This document shows, one piece after another, positions 45,337 through 54,567 of a stretch of DNA of 64,000 nucleotides. The DNA is from Odoribacter splanchnicus DSM 20712 (GTDB lineage: Bacteria; Bacteroidota; Bacteroidia; Bacteroidales; Marinifilaceae): positions 2,666,001 through 2,730,000 of the forward strand of contig NC_015160.1 of the NCBI RefSeq assembly GCF_000190535.1, given 5' to 3'. A program made the translations under genes and the position numbers. Below the pieces are notes generated by a model. That model was not told the DNA's origin. It searched no databases and worked only from the letters and a program-made list of their open reading frames with translations. Numbering within the stretch: the first letter of the stretch is position 1; each line of letters starts with the position of its first letter.

Positions 45337-46227
45337 ATGAAAAGAAAAACTACACTCTTAGTGATGGCAGCCGGCATGGGTTCCCGTTTCGGAAGTCTGA
45401 AACAGATTACTCCTCTCGGACCGCACCAGAAGGCTTTGCTGCACTATACCATTTATGACGCAGTTCATGCGGGATTCGATAAGATCGTTTTCGTTATCCG
45501 CGAAAGTTTCGCCAAAGAATTTATCGATTTTGTAGGGAAATATGCCGAAGGATTGGTAGAAACCGCTTATTGCTATCAAAGTATGGATAAACTACCGGGA
45601 GGAATGCCGCCCATCGAGCGCGAGAAGCCGTGGGGTACGGCACATGCCATCTGGAGTGCCAAAGAAGTAATCGATGAACCTTTTGCCGCCCTGAATGCCG
45701 ATGATTTTTACGGTAGCGATGCTTTTGTAAAAGCCCACGATTTCCTGGCCAACGAAGCAACGGACCAAGAGTTCGGCCTGGTCGGTTACCGTCTGGCTTC
45801 TACCCTATCGGAAAACGGCACTGTTTCACGAGGGATCTGTGAAACCGACAGCCATCACCACCTGACTGCCGTTACGGAATGTACGAAAATCGGCAGACAG
45901 GCAGACGGAAGCATCAAAGACGAAGAGACCGGAAAAACACTGAATGCCGACGATCTGGTATCTATGAATTTCTGGGCCTTTACTCCTAAAATTTTCGAAG
46001 AAATCGAAAGACAGTTCGTCGAATTTTACCCGGCTAACAAAGATAATCTGAGATCAGAATTTTATATTCCCAAAGTAGTGGATAAAATGATCAAGGATCA
46101 AATTGCCGATGTAAGGGTACTGAAAACAACGGCTAAATGGTTCGGAGTCACTTATAAAGAAGATACCCCTTCTGTAAATGCAGCCCTTGCCGCTTTTGAC
46201 AAGGAAGGAAAATATCTGGATATCTAA
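45337..46227 (+). CDS. Sugar nucleotidyltransferase (NTP_transferase family)
   Basis: 296 residues from the ATG opening MKRKTTLLVMAAGMG. The nucleotide-binding loop is AAGMGSRFGSLKQ and the metal-binding Asp is in ALNADDFYG. It belongs to the GalU/RfbA-like glycosyl nucleotidyltransferases by pattern; the sugar cannot be told. It lies 110 bp after the deaminase gene with its own promoter, and ends at a strong terminator. Confidence 0.85.
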   Translation: MKRKTTLLVMAAGMGSRFGSLKQITPLGPHQKALLHYTIYDAVHAGFDKIVFVIRESFAKEFIDFVGKYAEGLVETAYCYQSMDKLPGGMPPIEREKPWGTAHAIWSAKEVIDEPFAALNADDFYGSDAFVKAHDFLANEATDQEFGLVGYRLASTLSENGTVSRGICETDSHHHLTAVTECTKIGRQADGSIKDEETGKTLNADDLVSMNFWAFTPKIFEEIERQFVEFYPANKDNLRSEFYIPKVVDKMIKDQIADVRVLKTTAKWFGVTYKEDTPSVNAALAAFDKEGKYLDI

Positions 46228-46254
46228 GTTCCGGATTGAGTTATTACGAAAGGA

Positions 46255-46283
46255 GGCAGACTAAAAAGTCTGCCCCTTTTTCT
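46255..46283. terminator. Strong intrinsic terminator
   Basis: GGCAGACT-AAAA-AGTCTGCC followed by CCTTTTTCTTT, 28 nt after the nucleotidyltransferase stop. The next gene converges and ends at 46290. Confidence 0.85.
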
Positions 46284-46289
46284 TTATTT

Positions 46290-46658
46290 TTATTTCGTTT
46301 TCCTCTCTTTTTCACAACAGGATTTTTCACACTTTTCGCCGGCTTGGGTTTTGGCAGAAGTGTTACTTTCTTCGATTCCTTTCACTTCGATGTTCAATTT
46401 CTCGATGGCTTTCTGCAAGTTTTCGGTGGTATTTTTGTCTTCGCGGAAAGTGACTGTGATGGTTTGAGTTTTCATATCCACTTTCAGGTCTTTCACTCCC
46501 TTTTCATAAGGGATATTCTTTTCTACTTTTGCTTTGCAAGATTCGCAATGCAGGTTGGCATTAAAAATGACGGTTTTCTCATTCTTTTTCTGAGCATTTA
46601 CACTCATGGCAGCTGACAATACTACTACCATTATCAAAACTAATCGTACTACTTTCAT
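46290..46658 (-). CDS. Secreted heavy-metal-associated (HMA) domain protein
   Basis: 122 residues. The signal peptide ends near SVNA. The HMA fold is indicated by NLHCESCKAKVEKNI (CxxC metal site) and VKVDMKTQTITVTF-like strands. The C-terminus adds a Cys-rich tail (EKCEKSCCEKERK), a possible second metal site. It is downstream of a TonB-dependent receptor gene by 44 bp on the same strand, which suggests a metal uptake or handling cluster; copper is the usual ligand but not proven. Confidence 0.85.
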   Translation of the reverse strand: MKVVRLVLIMVVVLSAAMSVNAQKKNEKTVIFNANLHCESCKAKVEKNIPYEKGVKDLKVDMKTQTITVTFREDKNTTENLQKAIEKLNIEVKGIEESNTSAKTQAGEKCEKSCCEKERKTK

Positions 46659-46702
46659 GGTTCCTAGTTTTAAATTTATGTATCAAAGTTAATAAAACAA
46701 TA

Positions 46703-48976
46703 TTATTCCCGGTCTAATCCGAAGCGAAGGCCGAGATAAAATTTACGTCCGTGTACAGGACCCCAAATTTTCGAAGAGTCGAAAGCGTCACTCCAGGGAC
46801 GGTCGGCAGCCAGGATAGGATGTTTTTGGGTGAAATCACCGATATTTTCACATCCGGCATAAATACTCCATTTACGGAAAAACTTGGAAATCTGGGCATT
46901 CATGATACGGAAAGAATCGAAACGATCCGCTTGTCCTGAATTTTCTGACACAGGAACGGGAATACGTCCCGGACCGTTGAATTGAGTGGTGAAATCGAAT
47001 TGCCATTTCTTCATATTGGTGTAATATGACAAATTCAACAAGCCTTTGTATTTACTTTGCAGCGGAGCCCTCAACAGACGGCCGCCCATCGTGGTCTTCA
47101 CATCATTGTAACGATAAGCACCCAAAACGTCGAACCGGGGGATCAATTCGTATTTCACTTCCACCTGATAACAATTGGAGTAAGAATCACCGTCTAAGTT
47201 ATAAAAATTGACTTTTCCTACCTGAGTCTCATTATCGGCCACGACCTGATCGGTAAAGTTCGTCCGGTAATAATCGAGGTTGATATTCAGTATACGGTCG
47301 AACAAGAGAAATTTGCGGTTCAACTGTACTCCGAAATTCCAGGCTTTTTCCATATCCAAACGATCTAATTCTTCGGGATGGGCTGCCAACAATTTATCGT
47401 TGACGTATACCGAATTGGCAGAAGCCAACAGATAACTGTTATCGGCCAGGATGTTGGCTGTCCGGGCACCGTGACCGGCAGACACCTTCAACATCGTAAA
47501 ATCGTCGGGGGCATAAGCCAGATGTAAACGGGGAGTTACAAAACTACCGAAAATATTATGGTAGTCATAACGCAGTCCGGCCATTACGGTCAATTTTTGC
47601 CAGAAAAGTCCGGTATACTGGAAAAAAGCCCCTCCTACCCGTTCGTTACGATCGAAATCTACGGTTGCCGTCTTTTGACCGGAACCCACTAAATAGTCGT
47701 TGAAGGATTCATCATAACGATCGAAATTAAAGGACAACCCCGCAGAATATTTCTGATTTTCATTCTGTCCGAATATAGACTGAAAAATATAGTTAGAAAA
47801 AACAGTCTGCTGACGGGCTTGATAATCACGGGCGCCATAATATGAATCCTGATCGTGATCGGTATAATTCACCAAAATCGCCATACTGGTATTCTCGTAC
47901 TGCGGCATCAGATAACCCAACTTCAAAAAGCCTTCATACCGGCGAGAGTCGATGCCGATCCCATACAAAGTACCCTCTCCATAGCTACCCCGCATTTCCT
48001 TCCTAAATCCTTTCTGCCCTCCCAGGCGGGTTTCGTCGAGGAGCTTCCCTCCGAATTGCAAAAACCAAGTATCGGTCTTATATTGCCAGCGATTCATCAC
48101 ATTGTATTGGGTCGTTTTAGGCATATCCAAAAAGCCATCGTGGTTTCCATCGTGTTCCATGGTCAGCCAATCCCCGTGAGCCAGGATGGCTGTGCTCCAC
48201 TTGTCATTCAGACGGATGCCTGTATTGGCATTGAATTCGATCATCCCTTCACTATTCCCATAGGCATTGACAAAAATCTTTTCGCTCGTAGCAGGCTTTT
48301 TATAATCGACACTGATTTGTCCGGCAATCGCTTCATAGCCATTGATTACCGAACCGGCCCCCTTCGAAACCGAGATAGCGCTCATCCAAGGGCCTGGGAC
48401 ATAATTCAATCCGTATAATGCCGAAATCCCCCGAAAATTGGGCATATTCTCCGTCATCATCTGCACATATTTACCGGTCAGCCCCAACAACTGGATCTGT
48501 TTCGCCCCAGTCACAGCATCGGCATATGCCACATCTACCGAAGCATTGGTAGTGAAACTCTCTCCCAGATTACAACAAGCTGCTTTACACAATTCTTCGC
48601 CGGTGATCACCTGTTCGATCAGAGGCCCCCGGGTACTCATAATCGTCGTATTTCCCCGGGTGACCACTTTCACTTCATCGAGTACTTCTCCTGCCACCAA
48701 TTCGATCTCGACCTGTTTATCCGTGCGTTTTACCGTAAGCGTATCGGTCCGGTACCCGATAAAGCTGGCGACCAAGCGCCCCGATTTATTCCATTTGATT
48801 TTAAAATGCCCTTCAGCATCCGTCACTACACCGTCTGTCGTTCCGGCCCAATAGACATTGGCCCCCGGCAAACCGACCTTTTTTCCATTCTCCTGCTCGA
48901 CCACCCGTCCCTTTATATCCTGGGCATATCCTCCCAGAGAGGCACATAACAGTACCATTAAACTGAACAATTTCAT
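46703..48976 (-). CDS. TonB-dependent receptor, putative metal transporter
   Basis: 757 residues from the ATG opening MKLFSLMVLL; an earlier in-frame start adds an unlikely extension. After a signal peptide (SLGGYAQ) comes a carboxypeptidase-like domain (GRVVEQENGKK to VASFIGYRTD), a plug domain and a 22-strand-type barrel ending in aromatic/Arg (RFGLDRE). The plug carries CKAACCNLGESF, a Cys cluster common in receptors neighbouring HMA proteins. It is the middle gene of a Cys-rich protein/receptor/HMA cluster. Confidence 0.88.
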   Translation of the reverse strand: MKLFSLMVLLCASLGGYAQDIKGRVVEQENGKKVGLPGANVYWAGTTDGVVTDAEGHFKIKWNKSGRLVASFIGYRTDTLTVKRTDKQVEIELVAGEVLDEVKVVTRGNTTIMSTRGPLIEQVITGEELCKAACCNLGESFTTNASVDVAYADAVTGAKQIQLLGLTGKYVQMMTENMPNFRGISALYGLNYVPGPWMSAISVSKGAGSVINGYEAIAGQISVDYKKPATSEKIFVNAYGNSEGMIEFNANTGIRLNDKWSTAILAHGDWLTMEHDGNHDGFLDMPKTTQYNVMNRWQYKTDTWFLQFGGKLLDETRLGGQKGFRKEMRGSYGEGTLYGIGIDSRRYEGFLKLGYLMPQYENTSMAILVNYTDHDQDSYYGARDYQARQQTVFSNYIFQSIFGQNENQKYSAGLSFNFDRYDESFNDYLVGSGQKTATVDFDRNERVGGAFFQYTGLFWQKLTVMAGLRYDYHNIFGSFVTPRLHLAYAPDDFTMLKVSAGHGARTANILADNSYLLASANSVYVNDKLLAAHPEELDRLDMEKAWNFGVQLNRKFLLFDRILNINLDYYRTNFTDQVVADNETQVGKVNFYNLDGDSYSNCYQVEVKYELIPRFDVLGAYRYNDVKTTMGGRLLRAPLQSKYKGLLNLSYYTNMKKWQFDFTTQFNGPGRIPVPVSENSGQADRFDSFRIMNAQISKFFRKWSIYAGCENIGDFTQKHPILAADRPWSDAFDSSKIWGPVHGRKFYLGLRFGLDRE

Positions 48977-49063
48977 TTTTACACTATTTACCTTATGATT
49001 GAAGATTAAAAATGACAACACACCTTATCCAAATCCATGGTCAGGACTGACCGGCAAAAGGTT

Positions 49064-49492
49064 TTAACAAAGGAAAGTACACAACGATTCCAGCGAGGGC
49101 GGAATCCCGGGAAACTTCCGGTAAAAAGCAAAGCCATCCTTTCCGTCCCGCACAGCAAGAATCTGTATCGTCATCTCCCAACCGCATTCAGGTAAGGTAA
49201 ATACGGAAAGTTGCATTTGTAAACCCCGCTCTACCAATGAAGAATCGGTCACTTTATAAAAATCATGACGGGAAGAAGCATGACAACAATCTTTGCAAAA
49301 TTGCCGTTCCCCCTGACAACAGCCACATTCCTCTTCGCAAGGACATGTGTTCTCTGCAGGCAGGACTCTGACTTCGAGATATGTGCGGTCCGAATGAATA
49401 CAACCCGACTGAGTTACATTCACTCCAATCAATGCCATCCCGGTAATAAGCAGCACTAACGTATGCAATATCTGTTTGCCCAATTTCAACAT
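49064..49492 (-). CDS. Cys-rich secreted protein of the metal cluster
   Basis: 142 residues. An N-terminal hydrophobic segment (about residues 8-28) is a signal anchor or peptide. The middle has many Cys (CPCEEECGCCQGERQFCKDCC), likely a metal or disulfide knot. The C-terminal part is beta-like with ECGWEM. I do not recognise a named family. It starts the minus-strand cluster upstream of the receptor gene (88 bp). The ATG at 49490-49492 is preferred; the -7 box ends just upstream. Confidence 0.6.
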   Translation of the reverse strand: MLKLGKQILHTLVLLITGMALIGVNVTQSGCIHSDRTYLEVRVLPAENTCPCEEECGCCQGERQFCKDCCHASSRHDFYKVTDSSLVERGLQMQLSVFTLPECGWEMTIQILAVRDGKDGFAFYRKFPGIPPSLESLCTFLC

Positions 49493-49498
49493 CGTTTG

Positions 49499-49506
49499 CA
49501 AATATA
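49499..49506 (-). promoter_or_regulatory. -7 box very close to the Cys-rich gene
   Basis: TATATTTG on the minus strand. Its distance to the ATG at 49492 (6 bp) predicts a leaderless or nearly leaderless transcript, or the true start codon is later. Confidence 0.4.
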
Positions 49507-49639
49507 TTCTTTTCCTTTAGAAAGCAACAGAAAGAAATAATTCTTGACAGAATTTTAACTAATAGATTCCTTTTGTCCTAGCCGAAAAAAATTGTATTTT
49601 CGTACGATTAAAATCTAGTAATAACTAACCTTTTTCATC

Positions 49640-50797
49640 ATGTTGAGAAAAAATATACGGTCGTCTGTATTTGTATTACTTGCATTGGCTGCCTGTACAA
49701 GTAAAAATAATGTTAAAATTACCGGAGGGATCAAGGAAGCCGAAAATCAAAAAGTGTACCTGGAGCAGTTAAATGTCGATCAAGCTGTCATCATCGACTC
49801 GACAAAAACCGACCGGTACGGACATTTCACCTTTAAAACAGCAACATCCCTCCCCACTTTCTATAATGTAAAAATCGGTCCGAAGGAATTTATTACTTTC
49901 ATTGCTGAACCGGAAGATCATATCGAATTGAGCGGAACGTTGAACGGACTTTCCCAGAATTACTGGGTAGACGGATCTGAAAATTCCCTTTGGGTAAAGC
50001 TGCTGAATTTTCAACTGAACAATACTCATGTCATGATGGATTCACTGAAGAAAAGCTTTGCCGCCCTTCCTGCCGAAGCGACCAGCGAACGTCAAAAAAT
50101 TGCAGCCGCCTGGGATTCGATCGTGAACAAACAAATTAACTTTTCGAAGGATTTTATCCTGAAGCATGCCATTTCGCCGGCTTCCTATTATGCCTTGTAT
50201 CAGAAATTCGATCAGGATAATTTCATCCTGAATCCGGATAACGATTTGCATTCTTATAAAGTCGTCGCCTCTTCGATGAAAGCGATGTATCCGGAATCGC
50301 AATATACGAAAGCGATCCTGAATCATTTGGACCAAATCAACAAGGCGATCCAAAACATGAAAATAAAACAATTGATCAACAACAGCGAAGGATCACTGCC
50401 GGAAATCCATCTTCCGAATGCACAGGGGGACACCATTGCCCTTAGTTCGCTGAAAGGGAAATATATATTGCTCGATTTTACTGTCTTGAACAGCAAAGAC
50501 GGAGTCGGCTATATTCAAGAAATGAAAAAGATCTACAACAAATTTAAAAACCGGGGAGTTCAGATTTATCAGGTTTGTCTGGATCCGAACAAACTTGCCT
50601 GGCAAAGTCTCGTAAAACAGTTGGATATCAATTGGATTTGTGTCTGGGATCCGGATGGTTTGAAAAGCCGTGCTGCTCAGATGTGGAACATACAACGTGT
50701 ACCTGCCAATTATATTATCAACCCTAAATTTGAAATTGTCGGGAAAAATCTGGCAGGCCAACGCCTGGAAGACCGTTTGAACGACCTTTTAAAATAA
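49640..50797 (+). CDS. DUF4369/TlpA-like lipoprotein lacking the redox CxxC
   Basis: 385 residues. The lipobox is LAAC at about residue 19. The N-terminal DUF4369 domain (KITGGIKEAENQKVYLEQL, then IDSTKTDRYGHFTF) is followed by a helical middle and a thioredoxin-like C-terminal domain (IALSSLKGKYILLDFTVLN, NIQRVPANYIINP). The usual WCxxC active site is replaced by a VLNSKD segment, so thiol-disulfide exchange is unlikely. The cis-Pro region (RVPANYI) remains. It may act as a binding or scaffold protein of the envelope. Confidence 0.8.
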   Translation: MLRKNIRSSVFVLLALAACTSKNNVKITGGIKEAENQKVYLEQLNVDQAVIIDSTKTDRYGHFTFKTATSLPTFYNVKIGPKEFITFIAEPEDHIELSGTLNGLSQNYWVDGSENSLWVKLLNFQLNNTHVMMDSLKKSFAALPAEATSERQKIAAAWDSIVNKQINFSKDFILKHAISPASYYALYQKFDQDNFILNPDNDLHSYKVVASSMKAMYPESQYTKAILNHLDQINKAIQNMKIKQLINNSEGSLPEIHLPNAQGDTIALSSLKGKYILLDFTVLNSKDGVGYIQEMKKIYNKFKNRGVQIYQVCLDPNKLAWQSLVKQLDINWICVWDPDGLKSRAAQMWNIQRVPANYIINPKFEIVGKNLAGQRLEDRLNDLLK

Positions 50798-50839
50798 TTT
50801 AAAATTACTCACCCCAAGAGCGAGAAAGAGGCAGAATCG

Positions 50840-51667
50840 ATGAAAATCAGTGAGCGAATCCCCCATACAGAGCATACCCTCCGGCTCCAGGCTGGAAAAA
50901 AGGTTTATTTCGTTTCCGATGTCCATCTGGGTGCTCCTGTATTGGATAATGACCGGGAACGGGAAAACCGCCTGATCCGTTGGCTCGACACCATCCGTCC
51001 GGATTGTGGCGAGTTGTTCCTGCTCGGGGATATCTTCGATTTCTGGTTCGAATACAAGCGGGCAGTACCCAAAGGGCATGTCCGCTTTCTGGCCAAGATA
51101 TGCGAGTTTACGGACCAGGGCATACCTGTACATTTCTTTACGGGTAATCACGATATCTGGGCATTCGGTTATCTCCCGGAAGAATGCGGCGTGATCCTAC
51201 ATACTCACAATGAAATTTTCAGGATAGCCGGTAAGCGTTTCCTGATCGGACACGGAGATGCACTGAACCCACAGGATAAAGGATATCTATTCCTCTACCG
51301 TATTTTTCACAACCGTTTTTTACAACGGTGTTTCAGATGGCTACATCCGGATATCGGAATCCTGATTGCGCGGAAATGGTCGTCGCATTCCCGTCTGGAA
51401 AACGGCAAAATCGAAGCCGATGCATTCCGGGGAGCGGAAAAAGAAGAGATCGTTCGTTTTTGCCGGGAAGTGCTGCAAGGACAACATTTCGATTATTTCA
51501 TTTTCGGACACCGGCATCTGCCTATCGATTTTACTCTTTCGCCAAGCAGCCGCTATATCAACACAGGGGACTGGATCACCTATTATAGTTTCGCCAGTTT
51601 CGACGGTCGGGAAGTAGTGCTCGAGACCGAAGATAAAAATCAGGATTTTCACTTTGATTTATTGTAA
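50840..51667 (+). CDS. lpxH: UDP-2,3-diacylglucosamine diphosphatase (LpxH-type)
   Basis: 275 residues of the calcineurin-like phosphoesterase fold. Metal-binding motifs in order: VSDVHLG, GDIFDFW, TGNHD, HGDALN and FGHRHLP. It hydrolyses UDP-2,3-diacylglucosamine to lipid X in lipid A synthesis, at the inner membrane. The C-terminus is complete. LpxH and its LpxI/LpxG analogues differ in fold, and this is the LpxH type. It is followed 44 bp later by comM. Confidence 0.85.
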   Translation: MKISERIPHTEHTLRLQAGKKVYFVSDVHLGAPVLDNDRERENRLIRWLDTIRPDCGELFLLGDIFDFWFEYKRAVPKGHVRFLAKICEFTDQGIPVHFFTGNHDIWAFGYLPEECGVILHTHNEIFRIAGKRFLIGHGDALNPQDKGYLFLYRIFHNRFLQRCFRWLHPDIGILIARKWSSHSRLENGKIEADAFRGAEKEEIVRFCREVLQGQHFDYFIFGHRHLPIDFTLSPSSRYINTGDWITYYSFASFDGREVVLETEDKNQDFHFDLL

Positions 51668-51711
51668 AATTATCTTAACTTACATACACTTAATCTTAAA
51701 TCTGCGGTGTC

Positions 51712-53244
51712 ATGTTAGTGAAGATATTTAGTGGTGCCGTCAATGGAATCGAGGCCACAACCATTACGCTGGAAGTTAACATCCTGAACGGTGCTAAATT
51801 TATCATTGTGGGCTTACCGGACAATGCGGTAAAAGAAAGTCAGCAACGGATCGATTCGGCCCTGCGGGAGATCGGTTCCCGGATTCCGGGCAAGCGGGTA
51901 ATCATCAATATGGCTCCTGCCGATGTCAAAAAGGAAGGCTCTGCTTATGATCTCCCACTCTGTATCGGTATTCTGGCTGCCAACGAACAACTCTCGCCCG
52001 AAGGGCTGGAGAATTTTATGATGTTGGGAGAATTATCACTCGACGGAAGTTTGGTGGCGGTAAAAGGGGTACTTCCTATCGCTATCAATGCCAGGAGCGA
52101 GGGTTTCAAAAGCATTATCGTGCCGTTGGAAAATGCAAACGAAGCTGCTGTAGTCGAAGGTATACACGTCTATGGTTTCTCCCATATCCGGGAAGTCACC
52201 GATTTTCTGAACGGCAAACAGCAGGCAGAACCGTTCACCTTCGATCCGACCCTATCGGAAGTAACCAACGATCTTCTTTATGATTTTAAAGATGTGAAAG
52301 GGCAGGAAACCGTCAAACGGGCTTTGGAAATTGCAGCTGCCGGTGCTCACAATCTTCTGATGGTAGGAGCACCCGGCTCGGGGAAGACGATGCTTGCGAG
52401 GCGTTTACCGGGAATACTCCCTCCGATGACTGTCGAAGAGTCGCTGGAAACCACAAAAATTCATTCCGTCGCGGGAAAACTATCCCGGAATTGTTCGCTG
52501 ATTACGACCCGGCCTTTCCGTTCACCCCATCATACAATCTCTCCGATAGCCCTGATCGGCGGAGGATCTTTCCCTCGTCCCGGTGAAATCTCTCTCGCTA
52601 CGAACGGAGTTCTTTTCCTGGACGAGCTCACTGAATTTCAGCGCAATGTCTTAGAAGTTATGCGCCAGCCCCTGGAAGACCGGAAAATTACCATCAGCCG
52701 GGCCCGCTACAGTGTCGATTATCCGGCCAATTTTATGCTGATCGCTTCCATGAATCCTTGTCCCTGTGGTTATTATAACCATCCGACTAAAGAGTGTACC
52801 TGTTCGGGAAGTGCGATCCAGCATTATCTATCCAAAATTTCGGGTCCTCTGCTTGACCGGATCGATATGCATATCGAGGTTGTCCCGGTAGAACTGGAAA
52901 AAATTGCCGGAATACAAGAAGCCGACCCTAGTAGCGTAGTCCGGGCAAGGGTGATCACTGCCCGCAACATTCAAACGGAGCGTTTTAAAGATTATCCGGG
53001 TATCTACTGTAATGCCCAAATGTCCCCGCCTCTGCTGAAACGCTTTTGTCCGTTGGATAAACAATGCCTTTCTTTATTAAAAATGGCGATGCAGAAATTC
53101 GGACTTTCTGCACGGGCTTATGACCGGATTATCAAACTCTCCCGGACAATTGCCGACCTGGCAAGTTCGGACCATATCCTGCCGCAACATATAGCGGAGG
53201 CTATTCAATACCGAAGCCTGGACCGGGAATCGTGGGGGAGTTAA
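51712..53244 (+). CDS. comM: YifB/ComM family Mg-chelatase-like AAA+ ATPase
   Basis: 510 residues. The N-terminal ChlI-like/Lon-protease-like domain (FIIVGLPDNAVKESQQRI) is followed by the AAA+ module with Walker A GAPGSGKT, Walker B FLDELTEF, and the C-terminal Mg-chelatase domain with a Cys-rich NPCPCGYY and CTCSGSA segment. The family is linked to natural transformation in some bacteria (a branch-migration helicase), but is widespread in species not known to transform. It is complete. Confidence 0.9.
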   Translation: MLVKIFSGAVNGIEATTITLEVNILNGAKFIIVGLPDNAVKESQQRIDSALREIGSRIPGKRVIINMAPADVKKEGSAYDLPLCIGILAANEQLSPEGLENFMMLGELSLDGSLVAVKGVLPIAINARSEGFKSIIVPLENANEAAVVEGIHVYGFSHIREVTDFLNGKQQAEPFTFDPTLSEVTNDLLYDFKDVKGQETVKRALEIAAAGAHNLLMVGAPGSGKTMLARRLPGILPPMTVEESLETTKIHSVAGKLSRNCSLITTRPFRSPHHTISPIALIGGGSFPRPGEISLATNGVLFLDELTEFQRNVLEVMRQPLEDRKITISRARYSVDYPANFMLIASMNPCPCGYYNHPTKECTCSGSAIQHYLSKISGPLLDRIDMHIEVVPVELEKIAGIQEADPSSVVRARVITARNIQTERFKDYPGIYCNAQMSPPLLKRFCPLDKQCLSLLKMAMQKFGLSARAYDRIIKLSRTIADLASSDHILPQHIAEAIQYRSLDRESWGS

Positions 53245-53263
53245 GGAAGGAGCAAGCCGTAAA

Positions 53264-53941
53264 TCACACCCGGCTCAAAATATCCTCCAAACCTTCGAAA
53301 TGGTTTTTATAGTCTTCCAGAGACCGGCGAATCACTTCATAAGCTTCTTCCCTGCCATAAACATGAGTAATCTCGACCTTACGCTGGCCTTCTTCACCCG
53401 GCATATCTTTATAGGTGAGGAAATAGTGTTTCAAACGGTCGACGACAATGTGCGGTAATTCGGAAATATCATTATATACGTTGTACGTAGCGTCGTGTTT
53501 CAACACAGCAATGATTTTATCGTCTGCCTCATTACCGTCGAGCATCCGGAAGCCACCGATCGGACGTACCCGGGCAATGATATCTCCATGCGAGATAGTT
53601 CTTTCTGTCAATACACAAATATCCAAGGGGTCACAGTCGCCCTGAATATCTGTCCGCTGCGTTTGCTGCATCGCATATTCGGCGACCAAACCACCGCAAT
53701 AACTTTGCGGGATAAAGCCATAGAGAGCCGGTACCACATTCGAATACTTCTGAGGACGGTCGATCTTGATGTATCCGCTGACTTTGTCCAATTCATACTT
53801 TACTGTATCTGTAGGTACCATTTCTATAAATGCAGTAACCACTTCCGGAGCATCGTCACCTACTTCCAAACCATGCCAAGGATGTGATTTATATCTCAAT
53901 CCCATCAGACGAGCTATCGGGTCGTTAATCTTATTACCCAT
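53264..53941 (-). CDS. ppa: Inorganic pyrophosphatase
   Basis: 225 residues, family I soluble pyrophosphatase. The signature GDCDPLDICVLTE supplies the three metal-binding Asp residues; KYELDK and RVRPIGGFRMLDGNEADDKI are the other active-site segments. It hydrolyses pyrophosphate made in biosynthesis. It lies 18 bp downstream of gmhA on the same strand. Confidence 0.93.
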   Translation of the reverse strand: MGNKINDPIARLMGLRYKSHPWHGLEVGDDAPEVVTAFIEMVPTDTVKYELDKVSGYIKIDRPQKYSNVVPALYGFIPQSYCGGLVAEYAMQQTQRTDIQGDCDPLDICVLTERTISHGDIIARVRPIGGFRMLDGNEADDKIIAVLKHDATYNVYNDISELPHIVVDRLKHYFLTYKDMPGEEGQRKVEITHVYGREEAYEVIRRSLEDYKNHFEGLEDILSRV

Positions 53942-53959
53942 ATTACTTTTGTGTTAAAT

Positions 53960-54541
53960 TTATTTATTGGTGTTAAATAATGCTTGTTCGATATATTCAA
54001 TCAAAATATGAATGATTTTGATGTGTATTTCCTGAATACGATCGCTATACTTATTCCAGGGTACTACGATAGTTATATCACATTTTTCTTTCATTTCTCC
54101 TCCTGTCTTTCCTGTCAGCCCGATCACCTTCATTCCTTTGACATGAGCAGTGTCGATGGCCTGTAGTATATTGGAAGAGTTACCGGAAGTACTGATCGCT
54201 AAGAGCACATCTCCCCGATTACCCAAAGCCTCGAGGTATTTCGAGAAAACCGAGTCGAAACTCATATCGTTCGATACACAGGTGAAATGGGAAGGATCGG
54301 CAATTGCAATGGCCGGCAGGGCAGCCCGCTCATGACGGAAACGTCCCGTGAGTTCTTCGGCAAAATGCATGGCATCACACAAGGACCCTCCATTGCCACA
54401 ACTAAACACTTTTCCCCCTTGCCGGAACATATCTACCAGCAGATCTCCGGCATTTTTTACTTGTCCGAGATTTTTCTCATCGGAAATAAAAGCTTCCAGC
54501 ACCTGCTGTGCTTCTAAAAAACTATTTTTGATCAGATCCAT
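53960..54541 (-). CDS. gmhA: Phosphoheptose isomerase (SIS family)
   Basis: 193 residues. SIS-domain motifs [19 protein letters not shown] and [12 protein letters not shown] are present. GmhA converts sedoheptulose 7-phosphate to D-glycero-manno-heptose 7-phosphate for LPS core or surface glycans. The length is typical. It lies 26 bp downstream of the oxyR-type gene and 18 bp before ppa. Confidence 0.9.
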   Translation of the reverse strand: MDLIKNSFLEAQQVLEAFISDEKNLGQVKNAGDLLVDMFRQGGKVFSCGNGGSLCDAMHFAEELTGRFRHERAALPAIAIADPSHFTCVSNDMSFDSVFSKYLEALGNRGDVLLAISTSGNSSNILQAIDTAHVKGMKVIGLTGKTGGEMKEKCDITIVVPWNKYSDRIQEIHIKIIHILIEYIEQALFNTNK

Positions 54542-54567
54542 AATTTCCTTTCCCCTCTATTTTAATA

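Noticed and set aside
46236..46616. A plus-strand hydrophobic protein over the HMA gene
   Set aside because: It is the antisense shadow of the HMA gene and overlaps the terminator; the minus-strand frame has a signal peptide and metal motifs.
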